Of a DNA stretch of 33,209 bases, positions 21,955 to 29,768 are shown one piece after another. The position numbers were made by a program, and so were the translations under genes. Location of the stretch: positions 1 through 33,209 of the forward strand of contig CALFHN010000105.1 of assembly GCA_937876355.1 (NCBI GenBank), in the 5' to 3' direction. This DNA comes from an uncultured Bacteroidota bacterium (GTDB taxonomy: Bacteria; Bacteroidota; Rhodothermia; Rhodothermales; UBA10348). Within the stretch, counting starts at the first letter, position 1; each line of letters starts with the position of its first letter. Below the pieces are notes generated by a model. The model was not told where the DNA came from. It saw only the letters and a program-made list of their open reading frames with translations, and did not search any database.

Positions 21955-23880
21955 ATGCTCAAAAGGAAGTTTTACGTGAAAAGCTGGTTGAAGCACGCTC
22001 TAAGAGTGACCTTTGTATTGTCCTTTTTAACCACCCCTTCTTGGGCATTTCAAGATGAAAAAGGAGCTGCAGAGGGTTCGCAAACCTCCGCTCAACCCGC
22101 CGCTCAAACCGCTGCTCAACCCGCCAGTCGAACCGCAGCTAAACACGACTCCCAAACCTCAGCGTTATGCCGAGATGGATTCGCGTTTCAGTTTCCGTGT
22201 AAAAACGTTCATTTGGTCAGTTTTTTGCCCTTATCCGAGATTGGAACACCGATAGGCGGTGGCGTGAATGATGCATGGGGTTGGGAGGATCCTGATACTC
22301 AAAAGACATATGCTTTGATTGGGCGCAAAGACGGGGTTGCTTTTGTTGACGTCTCGGTTCCGGAAGCGCCTGTATACGTGGGGGAATTACTTCGAACATT
22401 AAACACACCGCCTACCACGTGGCGGGACGTAAAGGTTGATGGTTACTACGCTTTTGTTGTCGCCGACGGGACGGGATCAGGGGATAGACACGGCATGCAA
22501 GTTTTCGACCTGCGTCGACTGCGCAGTTTCAGCGGTTCGCCTACCACCTATCAGGCCGACGCGTTGTACGACGACTTTACAATGGCTCACAACATTGCCA
22601 TTAATGAGGAGTCGCACAGGGCCTATATCGTGGGTAGCCGGGGTGCTGGGCAGGCATGTGGAGGGGGGCTTCATATCGTAGATATTTCAGATCCGCTTCT
22701 GCCCACATTCTTGGGATGTTTTGCCGATCCCAGCACAGGACGTTCAGGTACTGGTTATTCTCACGATACCCAATGTGTCATCTATCGAGGCCCCGATACT
22801 ACCAAAACAGGTAGGGAGATTTGTGTCAGTTCAAATGAAACGGCTATTTCCATTGCGGACGTCACTAACCCAAGTTTGCCAGTTATCATATCGAAAGCGG
22901 CATATCCCAATTCTGGATACGTACACCAAGGATGGTTTACTGAGGATCAGCGATATTTTGTGCAAAATGACGAATTGGATGAGCGAGCATTCGGCGGAAC
23001 CACTAGCACCATGATTTGGGACCTCTCCGTCCTCCGAGAGCCGGAATTGCTCAAGATCTTCGAGTCAGACATTCATTCCATCGACCATAATCTCTATATC
23101 AGAGAAGGATTAGCCTATCAAGCAAATTATTCAAGCGGACTCAGGATATTGGATGTTCGTACCCCATCAGAACCGGAAATTCTGGCTTGGTTCGATACAA
23201 CCCCAGATATCAGCACGGTTACATTCGATGGTACCTGGACAGCGTATCCTTACCCGGGCAAAAATATCGTCATTTTGACCAGTCGAAATGAGGGGTTGTT
23301 CATTGTTCAGCCCTCAAACATAGTCGGAACGCGCTTTCAATCGAACTCAGCCGAGGTGCTCGGCGGCGAGATCACGTTCAGATGGACCATGAGTTCAGAG
23401 AAAAACGTGGTCAGATATGATATTGAAAGGCTAAAATCGAATAACGAGTATGAAGTTGCCGCCACCGTTCCAGCTATCGGTGGATTAGGTGACAATCGGG
23501 CGTATGAATCTTCGTTTTCCCTGGCGGAGGGTGTATATCACTTTAGACTAGTTGCTTATTCGGGTGATGAAGGGACCATTTCGACCAAGGATCAGACCGT
23601 GGTTTCTATGTCGGGTGGTTATTTATTGGAAGAACCCTACCCAAACCCAGTTACCACTACGGCCCGAACAAGCATTGCCGTTAGACAGAGTCAGAACGTT
23701 CAAATTAATCTATATGATCTGAGAGGAAGACGGGTTTTACGTGTTTTTGAGGGGCATATTTCAGAAGGAGTACAAATTCAACTGCAAATAGATGCTACCG
23801 GCCTTTCAGGAGGAGTTTATTTTCTTCGAACAGTGGGGGAAAAGTTCGTAACTACCTCAGAATTGGTCGTGGTTCGATAA
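21955..23880 (+). CDS. Choice-of-anchor B family secreted protein with C-terminal T9SS sorting domain
   Basis: A secreted, probably cell-surface protein. An N-terminal signal peptide ends near TTPSWA. A Gln/Ala/Thr-rich spacer built from 12-bp repeats follows. A beta-propeller-like region covers about 75-460 with the choice-of-anchor B pattern (VNDAWGWEDPDTQKTYALIGRKDGVAFVDVS, repeated ...VDISDPLLPTFLG, IADVTNPSLPVI, LDVRTPSEPEIL). A fibronectin-like segment runs about 465-555. A C-terminal Por/type IX sorting domain follows (PYPNPVTTTARTS ... YDLRGRRVLRVFEG ... GLSGGVYFLRT). The terminal domain predicts outer-membrane export by type IX secretion. Met at 21955 is chosen because it precedes the hydrophobic leader; ATG 21928 is an alternative. 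Ligand or function unknown. Confidence 0.88.
   Translation: MLKRKFYVKSWLKHALRVTFVLSFLTTPSWAFQDEKGAAEGSQTSAQPAAQTAAQPASRTAAKHDSQTSALCRDGFAFQFPCKNVHLVSFLPLSEIGTPIGGGVNDAWGWEDPDTQKTYALIGRKDGVAFVDVSVPEAPVYVGELLRTLNTPPTTWRDVKVDGYYAFVVADGTGSGDRHGMQVFDLRRLRSFSGSPTTYQADALYDDFTMAHNIAINEESHRAYIVGSRGAGQACGGGLHIVDISDPLLPTFLGCFADPSTGRSGTGYSHDTQCVIYRGPDTTKTGREICVSSNETAISIADVTNPSLPVIISKAAYPNSGYVHQGWFTEDQRYFVQNDELDERAFGGTTSTMIWDLSVLREPELLKIFESDIHSIDHNLYIREGLAYQANYSSGLRILDVRTPSEPEILAWFDTTPDISTVTFDGTWTAYPYPGKNIVILTSRNEGLFIVQPSNIVGTRFQSNSAEVLGGEITFRWTMSSEKNVVRYDIERLKSNNEYEVAATVPAIGGLGDNRAYESSFSLAEGVYHFRLVAYSGDEGTISTKDQTVVSMSGGYLLEEPYPNPVTTTARTSIAVRQSQNVQINLYDLRGRRVLRVFEGHISEGVQIQLQIDATGLSGGVYFLRTVGEKFVTTSELVVVR
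22081..22164. repeat. Seven-unit 12-bp coding repeat near the N-terminus of the choice-of-anchor B protein
   Basis: Seven diverged 12-bp units (first CAAACCTCCGCT, second CAACCCGCCGCT) are exactly in frame and encode four-residue repeats such as QTSA, QPAA, QTAA and QPAS. The array forms a flexible spacer between the signal peptide and the folded domain. Because the unit is a multiple of three, copy changes keep the reading frame. Confidence 0.85.
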
Positions 23881-23955
23881 ACAGTAGCAAGGGGTTCGAC
23901 CGTTAAAACACACCTAATTTGAAGGTTTCATACGTACTCTTGTTGCGGCTGGTCA

Positions 23956-23981
23956 TTGGATTTAGGAGTTGGATTTAGGAG
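23956..23981. repeat. Tandem 13-bp duplication carrying the ribosome-binding site
   Basis: Two perfect copies of TTGGATTTAGGAG (23956-23968, 23969-23981). The second copy's AGGAG lies five bases before ATG 23987 and fits a Shine-Dalgarno sequence; the first copy places a second AGGAG 13 bases further upstream. Confidence 0.85.
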
Positions 23982-23986
23982 ATAGT

Positions 23987-25444
23987 ATGGTCCCATTTTT
24001 TCGAAAACATTCAAATGTCTTGTACTCCTTATTTTTTGGTACAATCGTTGCATTGTTTTCCGGCTGTGAACTACTTGGGGATGATCCTACGCCCGGAATT
24101 GGAGATGTCGAAGTCATCGCCTACGATCAGCACATTCAGTCCATATTTGATAATCGGTGTACTTCCTGTCACGGCGCCAATTCGCCAGACTCAGGGTTGC
24201 GTCTCGATGGATGGACGTTTCTTATACAGGGATCGGATTTCGGGGAGGCAATTATCCCGTTTTCATCAATAGACAGCCGGTTGGTCAAACTTTTGGATCC
24301 CATTGGCTCCATCCAGCATCCCGCGGATGTTGGAAAAGAGAAACTTTCCGAGGATGAATTTGGGCTCTTGAAACGATGGATAGATGAAGGCGCCATAGGA
24401 CCCCTGGGGTCTTCTCCTTTTGCAAGTTCTTTAAACCTTTTATATGTAGCTCACGATTCCGAACCTGTAATTTCAATTATTGATACCGATGCTTGGATTG
24501 TGATTCGACGTGTGCATCTCGAAGATTATGGTTTTTCGGAAAGAGCCCGAGCTCACCACATTGCAGTCGAACCCGACGGTTCCATTTGGTATGTTTCGGT
24601 CGGAAGTCCTGAGCCAACTGATGCCGAGGGCGTAGTAAAATTTAATCGACAGAATCAAAAACTGGGTCAATTTGAAACGCCAAATCCAGGGCTATTGGCT
24701 CTTCATCCAACTCAGGATGTCCTTTACGTGAGCCGGAATCTGAACACTTCTGAGCCTCGAAGCCTGGTAGAGCTTCGACGATCTGATATGTTAGCCCTCG
24801 AAATTCCAACTACTTTTGCCGGCACCCATGCACTCGCAATTCGTCCTTTTGGCGATTTTCTGTTTTCGTCCAGCGTAGATGTTGATCAAATGGTCATTGT
24901 GGATTTGTCTTCTCTTGAAGTTCGATTTTTTGATATCGGCGGCGTGAAGCATGGATTCGGACAGTTTTCCATTTCTCCCAGTGGCGATCGTATGTGGGGC
25001 ACGGGGATGGAAAGTAATACTGTTACGTTGTTTGATATATCCAACCCTTTTGGTGTTGTGCAACGTCAGTCGCTCAACGTTGGCGGAAGCCCGCTAGACC
25101 TGACTTACCTGCCTGACGCCTCGAAAGTGTACGTCACCATTCCTAACGCAAACAAAATTGTTGTGTTAAATGCGAATTTGGATATTGTCGAAAGAAACAT
25201 CACCCACGCAGCGATTCAGGGGCCAATGGGGGTCTCCGTGTCCTCAAATGGGCAACACATTTTTGTGTCAAACAGGAATACCAGCGGTATTTATCCCGCT
25301 CGACATGTTTTTCCGGGCCAAACCAATCCTGGGACGATAGTTGTTGTTGATTCCTCAACTGACACCGTCGTAAAGGTGATTGAAGTTGGTAAAGGTGCGG
25401 CGCTGATCGGCTCGCGTGTGGTTGTCCCGACCTTCTCTAACTAG
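23987..25444 (+). CDS. Lipoprotein with c-type-cytochrome-like domain fused to a YncE/YVTN-type beta-propeller
   Basis: A 485-residue envelope lipoprotein with lipobox FSGC (Cys27). A heme-binding motif CTSCH (Cys58, Cys61, His62) sits in a domain of about 45-130 that resembles the cytochrome-C domain found in planctomycete-type proteins (NRCTSCHG...SGLRLDGW...SRLVKLLDP...LSEDEFGLLKRWIDEGA). A seven-bladed-propeller-like region of YVTN type fills about 140-480 (AVEPDGSIWYVSVG, LALHPTQDVLYVSRN, VSSNGQHIFVSNRNTSG). AGGAG five bases before ATG 23987 sets the start; a TTG 18 bases upstream is possible. It follows the choice-of-anchor B gene by 106 bases and overlaps the convergent stop of the DUF368 gene by four bases (CTAG). 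Electron partner unknown. Confidence 0.88.
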   Translation: MVPFFRKHSNVLYSLFFGTIVALFSGCELLGDDPTPGIGDVEVIAYDQHIQSIFDNRCTSCHGANSPDSGLRLDGWTFLIQGSDFGEAIIPFSSIDSRLVKLLDPIGSIQHPADVGKEKLSEDEFGLLKRWIDEGAIGPLGSSPFASSLNLLYVAHDSEPVISIIDTDAWIVIRRVHLEDYGFSERARAHHIAVEPDGSIWYVSVGSPEPTDAEGVVKFNRQNQKLGQFETPNPGLLALHPTQDVLYVSRNLNTSEPRSLVELRRSDMLALEIPTTFAGTHALAIRPFGDFLFSSSVDVDQMVIVDLSSLEVRFFDIGGVKHGFGQFSISPSGDRMWGTGMESNTVTLFDISNPFGVVQRQSLNVGGSPLDLTYLPDASKVYVTIPNANKIVVLNANLDIVERNITHAAIQGPMGVSVSSNGQHIFVSNRNTSGIYPARHVFPGQTNPGTIVVVDSSTDTVVKVIEVGKGAALIGSRVVVPTFSN

Positions 25445-26346
25445 TCTGTTTCAGGCCTAGCTTTTAGTGCATTAGACTTGAGTTCTAAAACGGTCATTCC
25501 TACAGAAATGGCAAGCCCCAATGCACCAAGAGCCAAAATAGGCCCTAGACCGCTGAATGAGTCTGGTAGGAATAAAGATTGATCACTAGACAACCAAGGC
25601 CACAGGGAGCGAAGAGAGCCAATCATCAAGCCAACCAGAGCGGCCATTGTGGCATCGTGGGCCCTTGCTAGGAGAGCCTTGAGAACCAAAGCAAAACTAC
25701 CCAACCCGACACCGGCACCAAGTGCAAAAACAAGGACTACAGGAATGTTTCGGGCATCAATGGCTGCAAAAATTGGCCCGTACATTCCAATTACGATTAG
25801 TACAAATGCGCCACTTACTCCGGGAAGAATCATCGCGGAAATAGAGAGTGCCGCAGCAAAAAACACGGCCCATAAACTGGGGTTAACAACTTCGGAATGC
25901 GGAAGCCCAACAAGCAGAAATGAGGCAGCCGCAGCTAGTATCAAAATAAAGAGTTGGCTGGTGTTTTTATTCTTTATCCGAATCCACGGAATTGGAATTG
26001 TCCCGAGAATGAGCCCAAAAAACAAGCTGCGACTGTGCTCTGGCCACGCGTCCAACAAATCAGGTATTAAGGCGGCTCCGGCTAAAGGGGCTACAAGAAC
26101 ACCGGCAGACAATAGGAGCAAAAAGGCCCACGGAATGCTGGCCAGCAGACTTTTCGTTTGTTGAAAATCTAGTCGGACAAGGGAAATAGAGGCTTTGAAA
26201 AGGTCGCCGAGCAGGGAAATGAGCTTTTCATAGATCCCGAAAATCAAGGCCATCGTTCCGCCACTGACACCAGGGATTACGTTTGCAACGCCAATGGCCA
26301 TTCCTTGACCTAAAACGGTTATCCAACGCAGTACGGTTCTTCCCAT
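25441..26346 (-). CDS. DUF368 / PopT-type integral membrane protein (putative polyprenyl-phosphate translocase)
   Basis: A polytopic inner-membrane protein of about eight helices. The family signature GVANVIPGVSGGTMALIFGIYEKLI lies near the N-terminus and is echoed by MILPGVSGAFVLIVIGMY in the second half, the internal repeat typical of DUF368. Members called PopT have been reported to flip undecaprenyl phosphate back across the membrane for reuse in cell-wall synthesis; assigning that role here rests on family membership. It starts 6 bases after the TPR gene's stop, so the two are co-transcribed. The stop codon overlaps the convergent neighbour. Confidence 0.88.
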   Translation of the reverse strand: MGRTVLRWITVLGQGMAIGVANVIPGVSGGTMALIFGIYEKLISLLGDLFKASISLVRLDFQQTKSLLASIPWAFLLLLSAGVLVAPLAGAALIPDLLDAWPEHSRSLFFGLILGTIPIPWIRIKNKNTSQLFILILAAAASFLLVGLPHSEVVNPSLWAVFFAAALSISAMILPGVSGAFVLIVIGMYGPIFAAIDARNIPVVLVFALGAGVGLGSFALVLKALLARAHDATMAALVGLMIGSLRSLWPWLSSDQSLFLPDSFSGLGPILALGALGLAISVGMTVLELKSNALKARPETD

Positions 26347-26352
26347 TAGGAA

Positions 26353-27759
26353 CTATAAATCCAGATCAAGCATCCGACGAATGCGCTGATCTCTGTACAA
26401 CTCTGGGTAGGCGTCCGGAAACTCGTCTATATGCGCAGGATCCAAACGGAAGGCCATTTTTAAGGATCGAATGCTTTCCTCGGGTTGACCGAGAGCAAAT
26501 AACGCCTTAGCCTGATGAAAATAGGTCTGTGCGCAGTCCGGTTTTAAAGAAAGCGCTGTCCTGTAGGCTTCCAAAGCTTCTTCTAGTTTTTCTGCTTCAA
26601 ACAAGGTTTCGGCGAAGTCCATCCATGCGTCCCTGTTGCCGGGAGCAACTTTGACGACCGTTCGATAGGCATTGATCGCTTCTGGAAGTCGATTCAAATT
26701 GTATGCACAATCGGCTTTGGCATGCCAAAAATCGGCTGTTTCTGGGCTGAGGACAACCGCGCGATTGAAATAGGTTAACGCCTCTTCAAATCGCTCCATA
26801 GCGTCGTAACAACACCCAAGGCCATACCATGCCTCCGAATATTTGTCATCGATTTCAATGGCTTTTTCAAAGTAGTGGATGGAGCTTTCGTAGAGTTTCA
26901 GTTCTTCAAAAGCCAAGGCAATGTTGTAACACGTTGCTGCGTCCTCACCCTCTATCTCCAATACTCGCTTGTAGCTCGTGATGGCTTCTTTTAATTCTCC
27001 AAGATTGGCGAGAGCATTTCCGCGATTATAATGAGCGGATGCGAAGTCATCTGAAATGACAATCGCCATATCATAAGAGTCTACTGATTCTCGATACCTT
27101 TCAATTCTATTTAAGACGATTCCCCGATTGTACCATGCGTCATGGGAATACGGATCAATGTCTAAATGCCGATCGTAGCTCGCGATACTATCCTCTTCAC
27201 GACCAACGCGGTCGTAACAGAATCCCAATTCATACCAAACCTCAGGATGTTCTGGGTTTTGGTCTGTGCAATGCTCAAAAACCGCAATGGCTTCGGAGAT
27301 GCGATTTAACCGTTCCAACGTGACGCCATTATTAAACAGCGCTTCGTCATTATTAGGGTCGAGATTTAGCGCGTCCGAGTAAGCTTGAAGTGCTTTTTCG
27401 GGTTCATCCAGGGAATCTAAAGTGATACCCCGATTTACCAAGGTTTCGAGGTCGGTAGGATTCATCTCAAGAGCGCGGTCGTACGAATCCAGGGCTTCGT
27501 GATGGCGTCCCAGATTATTCAATAGAATACCCCGTCGCATCCATCCATCGGACGAATACGGGTGAATTTCTAGAGATCGGTCTACTACACGGAGCGACTC
27601 CTCGAAGCGACCTGCCTCGAAGTAATAAGATGCGATTTCTTCAAGCGTGTCCGAGTCGAAATACGTACCCGAACCGTCTTGCTCAAAGCTGGCCGCCATA
27701 TCTTCCAGGCGGCTATCGTCTTTAAAGTCTTCGAAATCTTCGAATCCGAAGTTGAACAT
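26353..27759 (-). CDS. TPR-repeat protein
   Basis: A 468-residue protein made almost entirely of tetratricopeptide repeats, about 11-12 units of 34 residues from residue 38 to the end. Examples of the repeat are DGWMRRGILLNNLGRHHEAL, EVWYELGFCYDRVGREEDSI and AAYNLNRLPEAINAYR-like blocks. No signal peptide or membrane segment is visible; the N-terminal 35 residues are acidic and Phe-rich (FGFEDFEDF). TPR arrays are protein-interaction scaffolds. The 6-base spacing to the DUF368 gene suggests a shared role in the envelope or cell wall, but the partner is unknown. Confidence 0.9.
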   Translation of the reverse strand: MFNFGFEDFEDFKDDSRLEDMAASFEQDGSGTYFDSDTLEEIASYYFEAGRFEESLRVVDRSLEIHPYSSDGWMRRGILLNNLGRHHEALDSYDRALEMNPTDLETLVNRGITLDSLDEPEKALQAYSDALNLDPNNDEALFNNGVTLERLNRISEAIAVFEHCTDQNPEHPEVWYELGFCYDRVGREEDSIASYDRHLDIDPYSHDAWYNRGIVLNRIERYRESVDSYDMAIVISDDFASAHYNRGNALANLGELKEAITSYKRVLEIEGEDAATCYNIALAFEELKLYESSIHYFEKAIEIDDKYSEAWYGLGCCYDAMERFEEALTYFNRAVVLSPETADFWHAKADCAYNLNRLPEAINAYRTVVKVAPGNRDAWMDFAETLFEAEKLEEALEAYRTALSLKPDCAQTYFHQAKALFALGQPEESIRSLKMAFRLDPAHIDEFPDAYPELYRDQRIRRMLDLDL

Positions 27760-27902
27760 GCTCTTACCTAATGGTGAGTCGTTCTAAAAAAGGCAAAGAC
27801 AGGATTTGGCGTCGATAGGACCTTCTAAGCTAACAACTTAAAAAGGTTCGACTGACTGCCGCATAATATGTGCAGACTTTACGAAAATCAAGCAATACTC
27901 TG

Positions 27903-27945
27903 CAGTGTATCACTGTACAATTACGATAAAAATGTCGATTATCGT
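27903..27945. promoter_or_regulatory. Two adjacent inverted repeats upstream of tmk
   Basis: CAGTGTATCACTG (27903-27915) is a perfect 13-base palindrome with a TAT centre. Just downstream, ACGATAA (27923-27929) is matched by TTATCGT (27939-27945) across nine bases. Both lie 43-85 bases before the tmk start, in the gap (27760-27987) divergent from the TPR gene. The arrangement suggests operator sites or a leader hairpin; no factor can be named. Confidence 0.4.
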
Positions 27946-27987
27946 GTAAGTACTGCTTTAAAAGATTCGAATCAACAAGGAAGGGAC

Positions 27988-28611
27988 ATGATCATTAGTT
28001 TTGAAGGAATTGACGGGTCAGGAAAAAGCACGCAAGCACATCGCTTAATGGCTCGTCTTTCCAGGGAGGCCAAAGAGATCATGTACGTACGTGAACCGGG
28101 AGGAACGGAGGTTTCTGAGCGCATACGGGATGTTTTGCTGGATCCAGGCCTGACGATTTTTCCTTTTGCAGAAATGTTATTGTTTTCGGCCGCCCGTTCT
28201 CAATTGGTACAGGAGAAAATAAAACCGTTCCACGCACGGGGCGGAATCATCATCTGTGACCGATTTTTTGATTCTACGGTGGCGTATCAAGGGGGTGGAC
28301 GCGGAGTTGCTGATGCAGATTGGCTCGAATCCTTTCAGAGGACCGTTACCGCCGGAGTTTGGCCGGACCGTACTTATTTGGTTGATATAACTGTAACCGA
28401 GGCAACCAAACGATTAGCCTCCCGATCCGGGGAAAAACGATTGGCTGACCGAATGGAACAGGCTGGAGGGCCGTTTTTTGAACGGGTTCGGGCTACCTAT
28501 TTGAGTTTAGCCGAAAAAGACCCCAAGCGTTATGTCGTGATAGATGGATCAGGGTCTGAGGACGAAGTTGAATCTCAAATTTGGAAAGATGTGTCATCCT
28601 TATTGTATTAG
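27988..28611 (+). CDS. tmk: Thymidylate kinase
   Basis: Phosphorylates dTMP to dTDP for DNA synthesis; cytoplasmic P-loop kinase. The Walker A motif GIDGSGKST is at residues 7-15. REPGGTEVSERIR, ICDRFFDSTVAYQGGGR (with the DR nucleotide-binding motif) and the LID segment RSGEKRLADRME are all conserved. The open frame extends upstream to 27868, but ATG 27988 gives the standard 207 residues, starting one strand before the P-loop, and follows the purine-rich AAGGAAGGG. The upstream segment contains inverted repeats and is taken as leader. Start and function are secure. Confidence 0.95.
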   Translation: MIISFEGIDGSGKSTQAHRLMARLSREAKEIMYVREPGGTEVSERIRDVLLDPGLTIFPFAEMLLFSAARSQLVQEKIKPFHARGGIIICDRFFDSTVAYQGGGRGVADADWLESFQRTVTAGVWPDRTYLVDITVTEATKRLASRSGEKRLADRMEQAGGPFFERVRATYLSLAEKDPKRYVVIDGSGSEDEVESQIWKDVSSLLY

Positions 28612-28688
28612 TTAATAGGTGGAACAGCTTCCGGTTGGAACAGGGGATGGATCCTAGGGTAGACCATTTCCCAACCTAAATTTGCGAA

Positions 28689-29162
28689 ATGGCTCGACTT
28701 ACAAAAGATCAAATAGAAATAGTCAGAGGACGATTCAACGAATATTTGCGGGAGCAGAAATTACGCCAAACCGCCGAACGATCAGCCATATTCGAATCGG
28801 TGTACGAAACGGATGATCACTTCGATGCAGATGAAATGTACCTCCGCTTGCGCGAGCAGAAAGTCGCAGTTAGCCGAGCTACCGTGTACAATACGCTTGA
28901 GCTCTTGGTTGCATGCAACCTGGTAGTGCGCCACCAATTTGGGAATAAGCAAGCCAAATTCGAGCGGTCGTTTAGGTATTGGCAACACGATCACCTCATT
29001 TGTATGGATTGCAATAAACTATTTGAGTTTTGTGACCCCAGAATTCAAAGTATTCGTGACATGGTCACTGAAATATTTGAATTTGAAATCAGTCATCATT
29101 CCCTCAATATGTACGGCCATTGCAAAAAAGCGGTTTGTCCTGATCGCCCAACCGTTAATTAG
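28689..29162 (+). CDS. Fur-family metal- or peroxide-responsive transcriptional regulator
   Basis: A dimeric DNA-binding repressor of the Fur/PerR/Zur superfamily. The winged helix covers about 10-85 with the recognition helix VSRATVYNTLELL (61-73). The metal region includes the HDH cluster at 100-102 and the structural-zinc pair Cys106/Cys109 (CMDC). The second pair is Cys145/Cys150 (YGHCKKAVC), spaced four residues apart where Fur usually has two. Residues alone do not tell whether it senses iron, zinc, manganese or peroxide. It follows tmk by 77 bases on the same strand. The gap contains a diverged GGTGGAACAG/GGTTGGAACAG direct repeat (from 28619). The TonB-receptor leader has a Fur-box-like stretch, a possible target. 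Confidence 0.9.
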   Translation: MARLTKDQIEIVRGRFNEYLREQKLRQTAERSAIFESVYETDDHFDADEMYLRLREQKVAVSRATVYNTLELLVACNLVVRHQFGNKQAKFERSFRYWQHDHLICMDCNKLFEFCDPRIQSIRDMVTEIFEFEISHHSLNMYGHCKKAVCPDRPTVN

Positions 29163-29244
29163 GTGAAAAGTAAAATGGTGTGTAGTATATGTTGCGAGGA
29201 GACACGTTTTATATTAAAAGTCCAGATTTTCCTCGTACATTAAT

Positions 29245-29258
29245 AGCAGAATTCTGCT
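29245..29258. promoter_or_regulatory. Perfect 14-bp palindrome between the Fur-family gene and the next gene
   Basis: AGCAGAATTCTGCT is an exact palindrome, 28 bases before the GTG start at 29287. It could be an operator or a short hairpin (five pairs around AATT); only three Ts follow, so it is a poor terminator. Confidence 0.4.
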
Positions 29259-29286
29259 TTCATAAAGTCTCAATCGATTTTCATTT

Positions 29287-29694
29287 GTGAGAAAGAGCTT
29301 AATTATAGCTTCGTTGTTGATACTAACTGGCGCTTCAATGCTGTCAGGGAGAGTTAGACTCATCTCATTTTCGATCCAAGAAGAAGGCCGTGATTTTGTC
29401 ATCGCCTGGCAGTCTGAAATCGAAGAAGATGTGCGGCAATATGAGATCATGAGAAAAACGCCTTTTTCAAACGATCAATTTGTGAGGGTTTTTGAGGCCC
29501 CAGCACACGGAATAAACAGATCGTACGACTTCAGGGATTCTCAAGTATTTAAGTCCGGTAGTGACAAAGTTGATTACCAACTAGAAGTTGTCTACTCGAA
29601 TGGCGTTCGCGAAATTGTTAAAACGCAGTCGATGAATTACACCACAACCGCGGTTAGGCGTACTTGGGGAAGTTTAAAGGCTATGTTTCAATAA
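29287..29694 (+). CDS. Small exported protein of unknown function, fibronectin-III-like
   Basis: A 135-residue protein whose family I do not recognise. Residues 1-18 are a signal peptide (basic MRK, then hydrophobic SLIIASLLILTGASML). The rest is one beta-sandwich-like unit with a FN3 flavour: FVIAWQSEIEEDVRQYEIMRKTP, then FVRVFEAP, then YDFRDSQVF and YQLEVVYSNGVRE. Similar segments are usually found inside larger type-IX-secreted proteins; here it is free-standing, with no sorting domain. The GTG start is chosen because it alone supplies the full signal peptide. A rho-independent terminator follows 20 bases after the stop, so it may end the tmk-Fur transcript. Confidence 0.75.
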   Translation: MRKSLIIASLLILTGASMLSGRVRLISFSIQEEGRDFVIAWQSEIEEDVRQYEIMRKTPFSNDQFVRVFEAPAHGINRSYDFRDSQVFKSGSDKVDYQLEVVYSNGVREIVKTQSMNYTTTAVRRTWGSLKAMFQ

Positions 29695-29714
29695 GTTTAC
29701 TTTCGTGGTGACCC

Positions 29715-29750
29715 AAGCCTTTGCCTAGCGGTTGAGGCTTTTTTTGTTTT
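29715..29750 (+). terminator. Rho-independent terminator just before pyrR
   Basis: AAGCCT (29715-29720) pairs with AGGCTT (29735-29740) around a 14-base loop, and the stem runs into seven Ts (29739-29745) and TTTT (29747-29750). It ends 18-23 bases before the pyrR start codon, leaving no room for a separate promoter between them, so it may also act as an attenuator. Confidence 0.75.
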
Positions 29751-29768
29751 AATCCGACGGATCTGGTT

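Noticed and set aside
28677..28688. TAAATTTG, a match to the TAnnTTTG -7 promoter box just before the Fur-family gene
   Set aside because: It lies only four bases before the start codon and has no -33 element at the right distance; likely chance.
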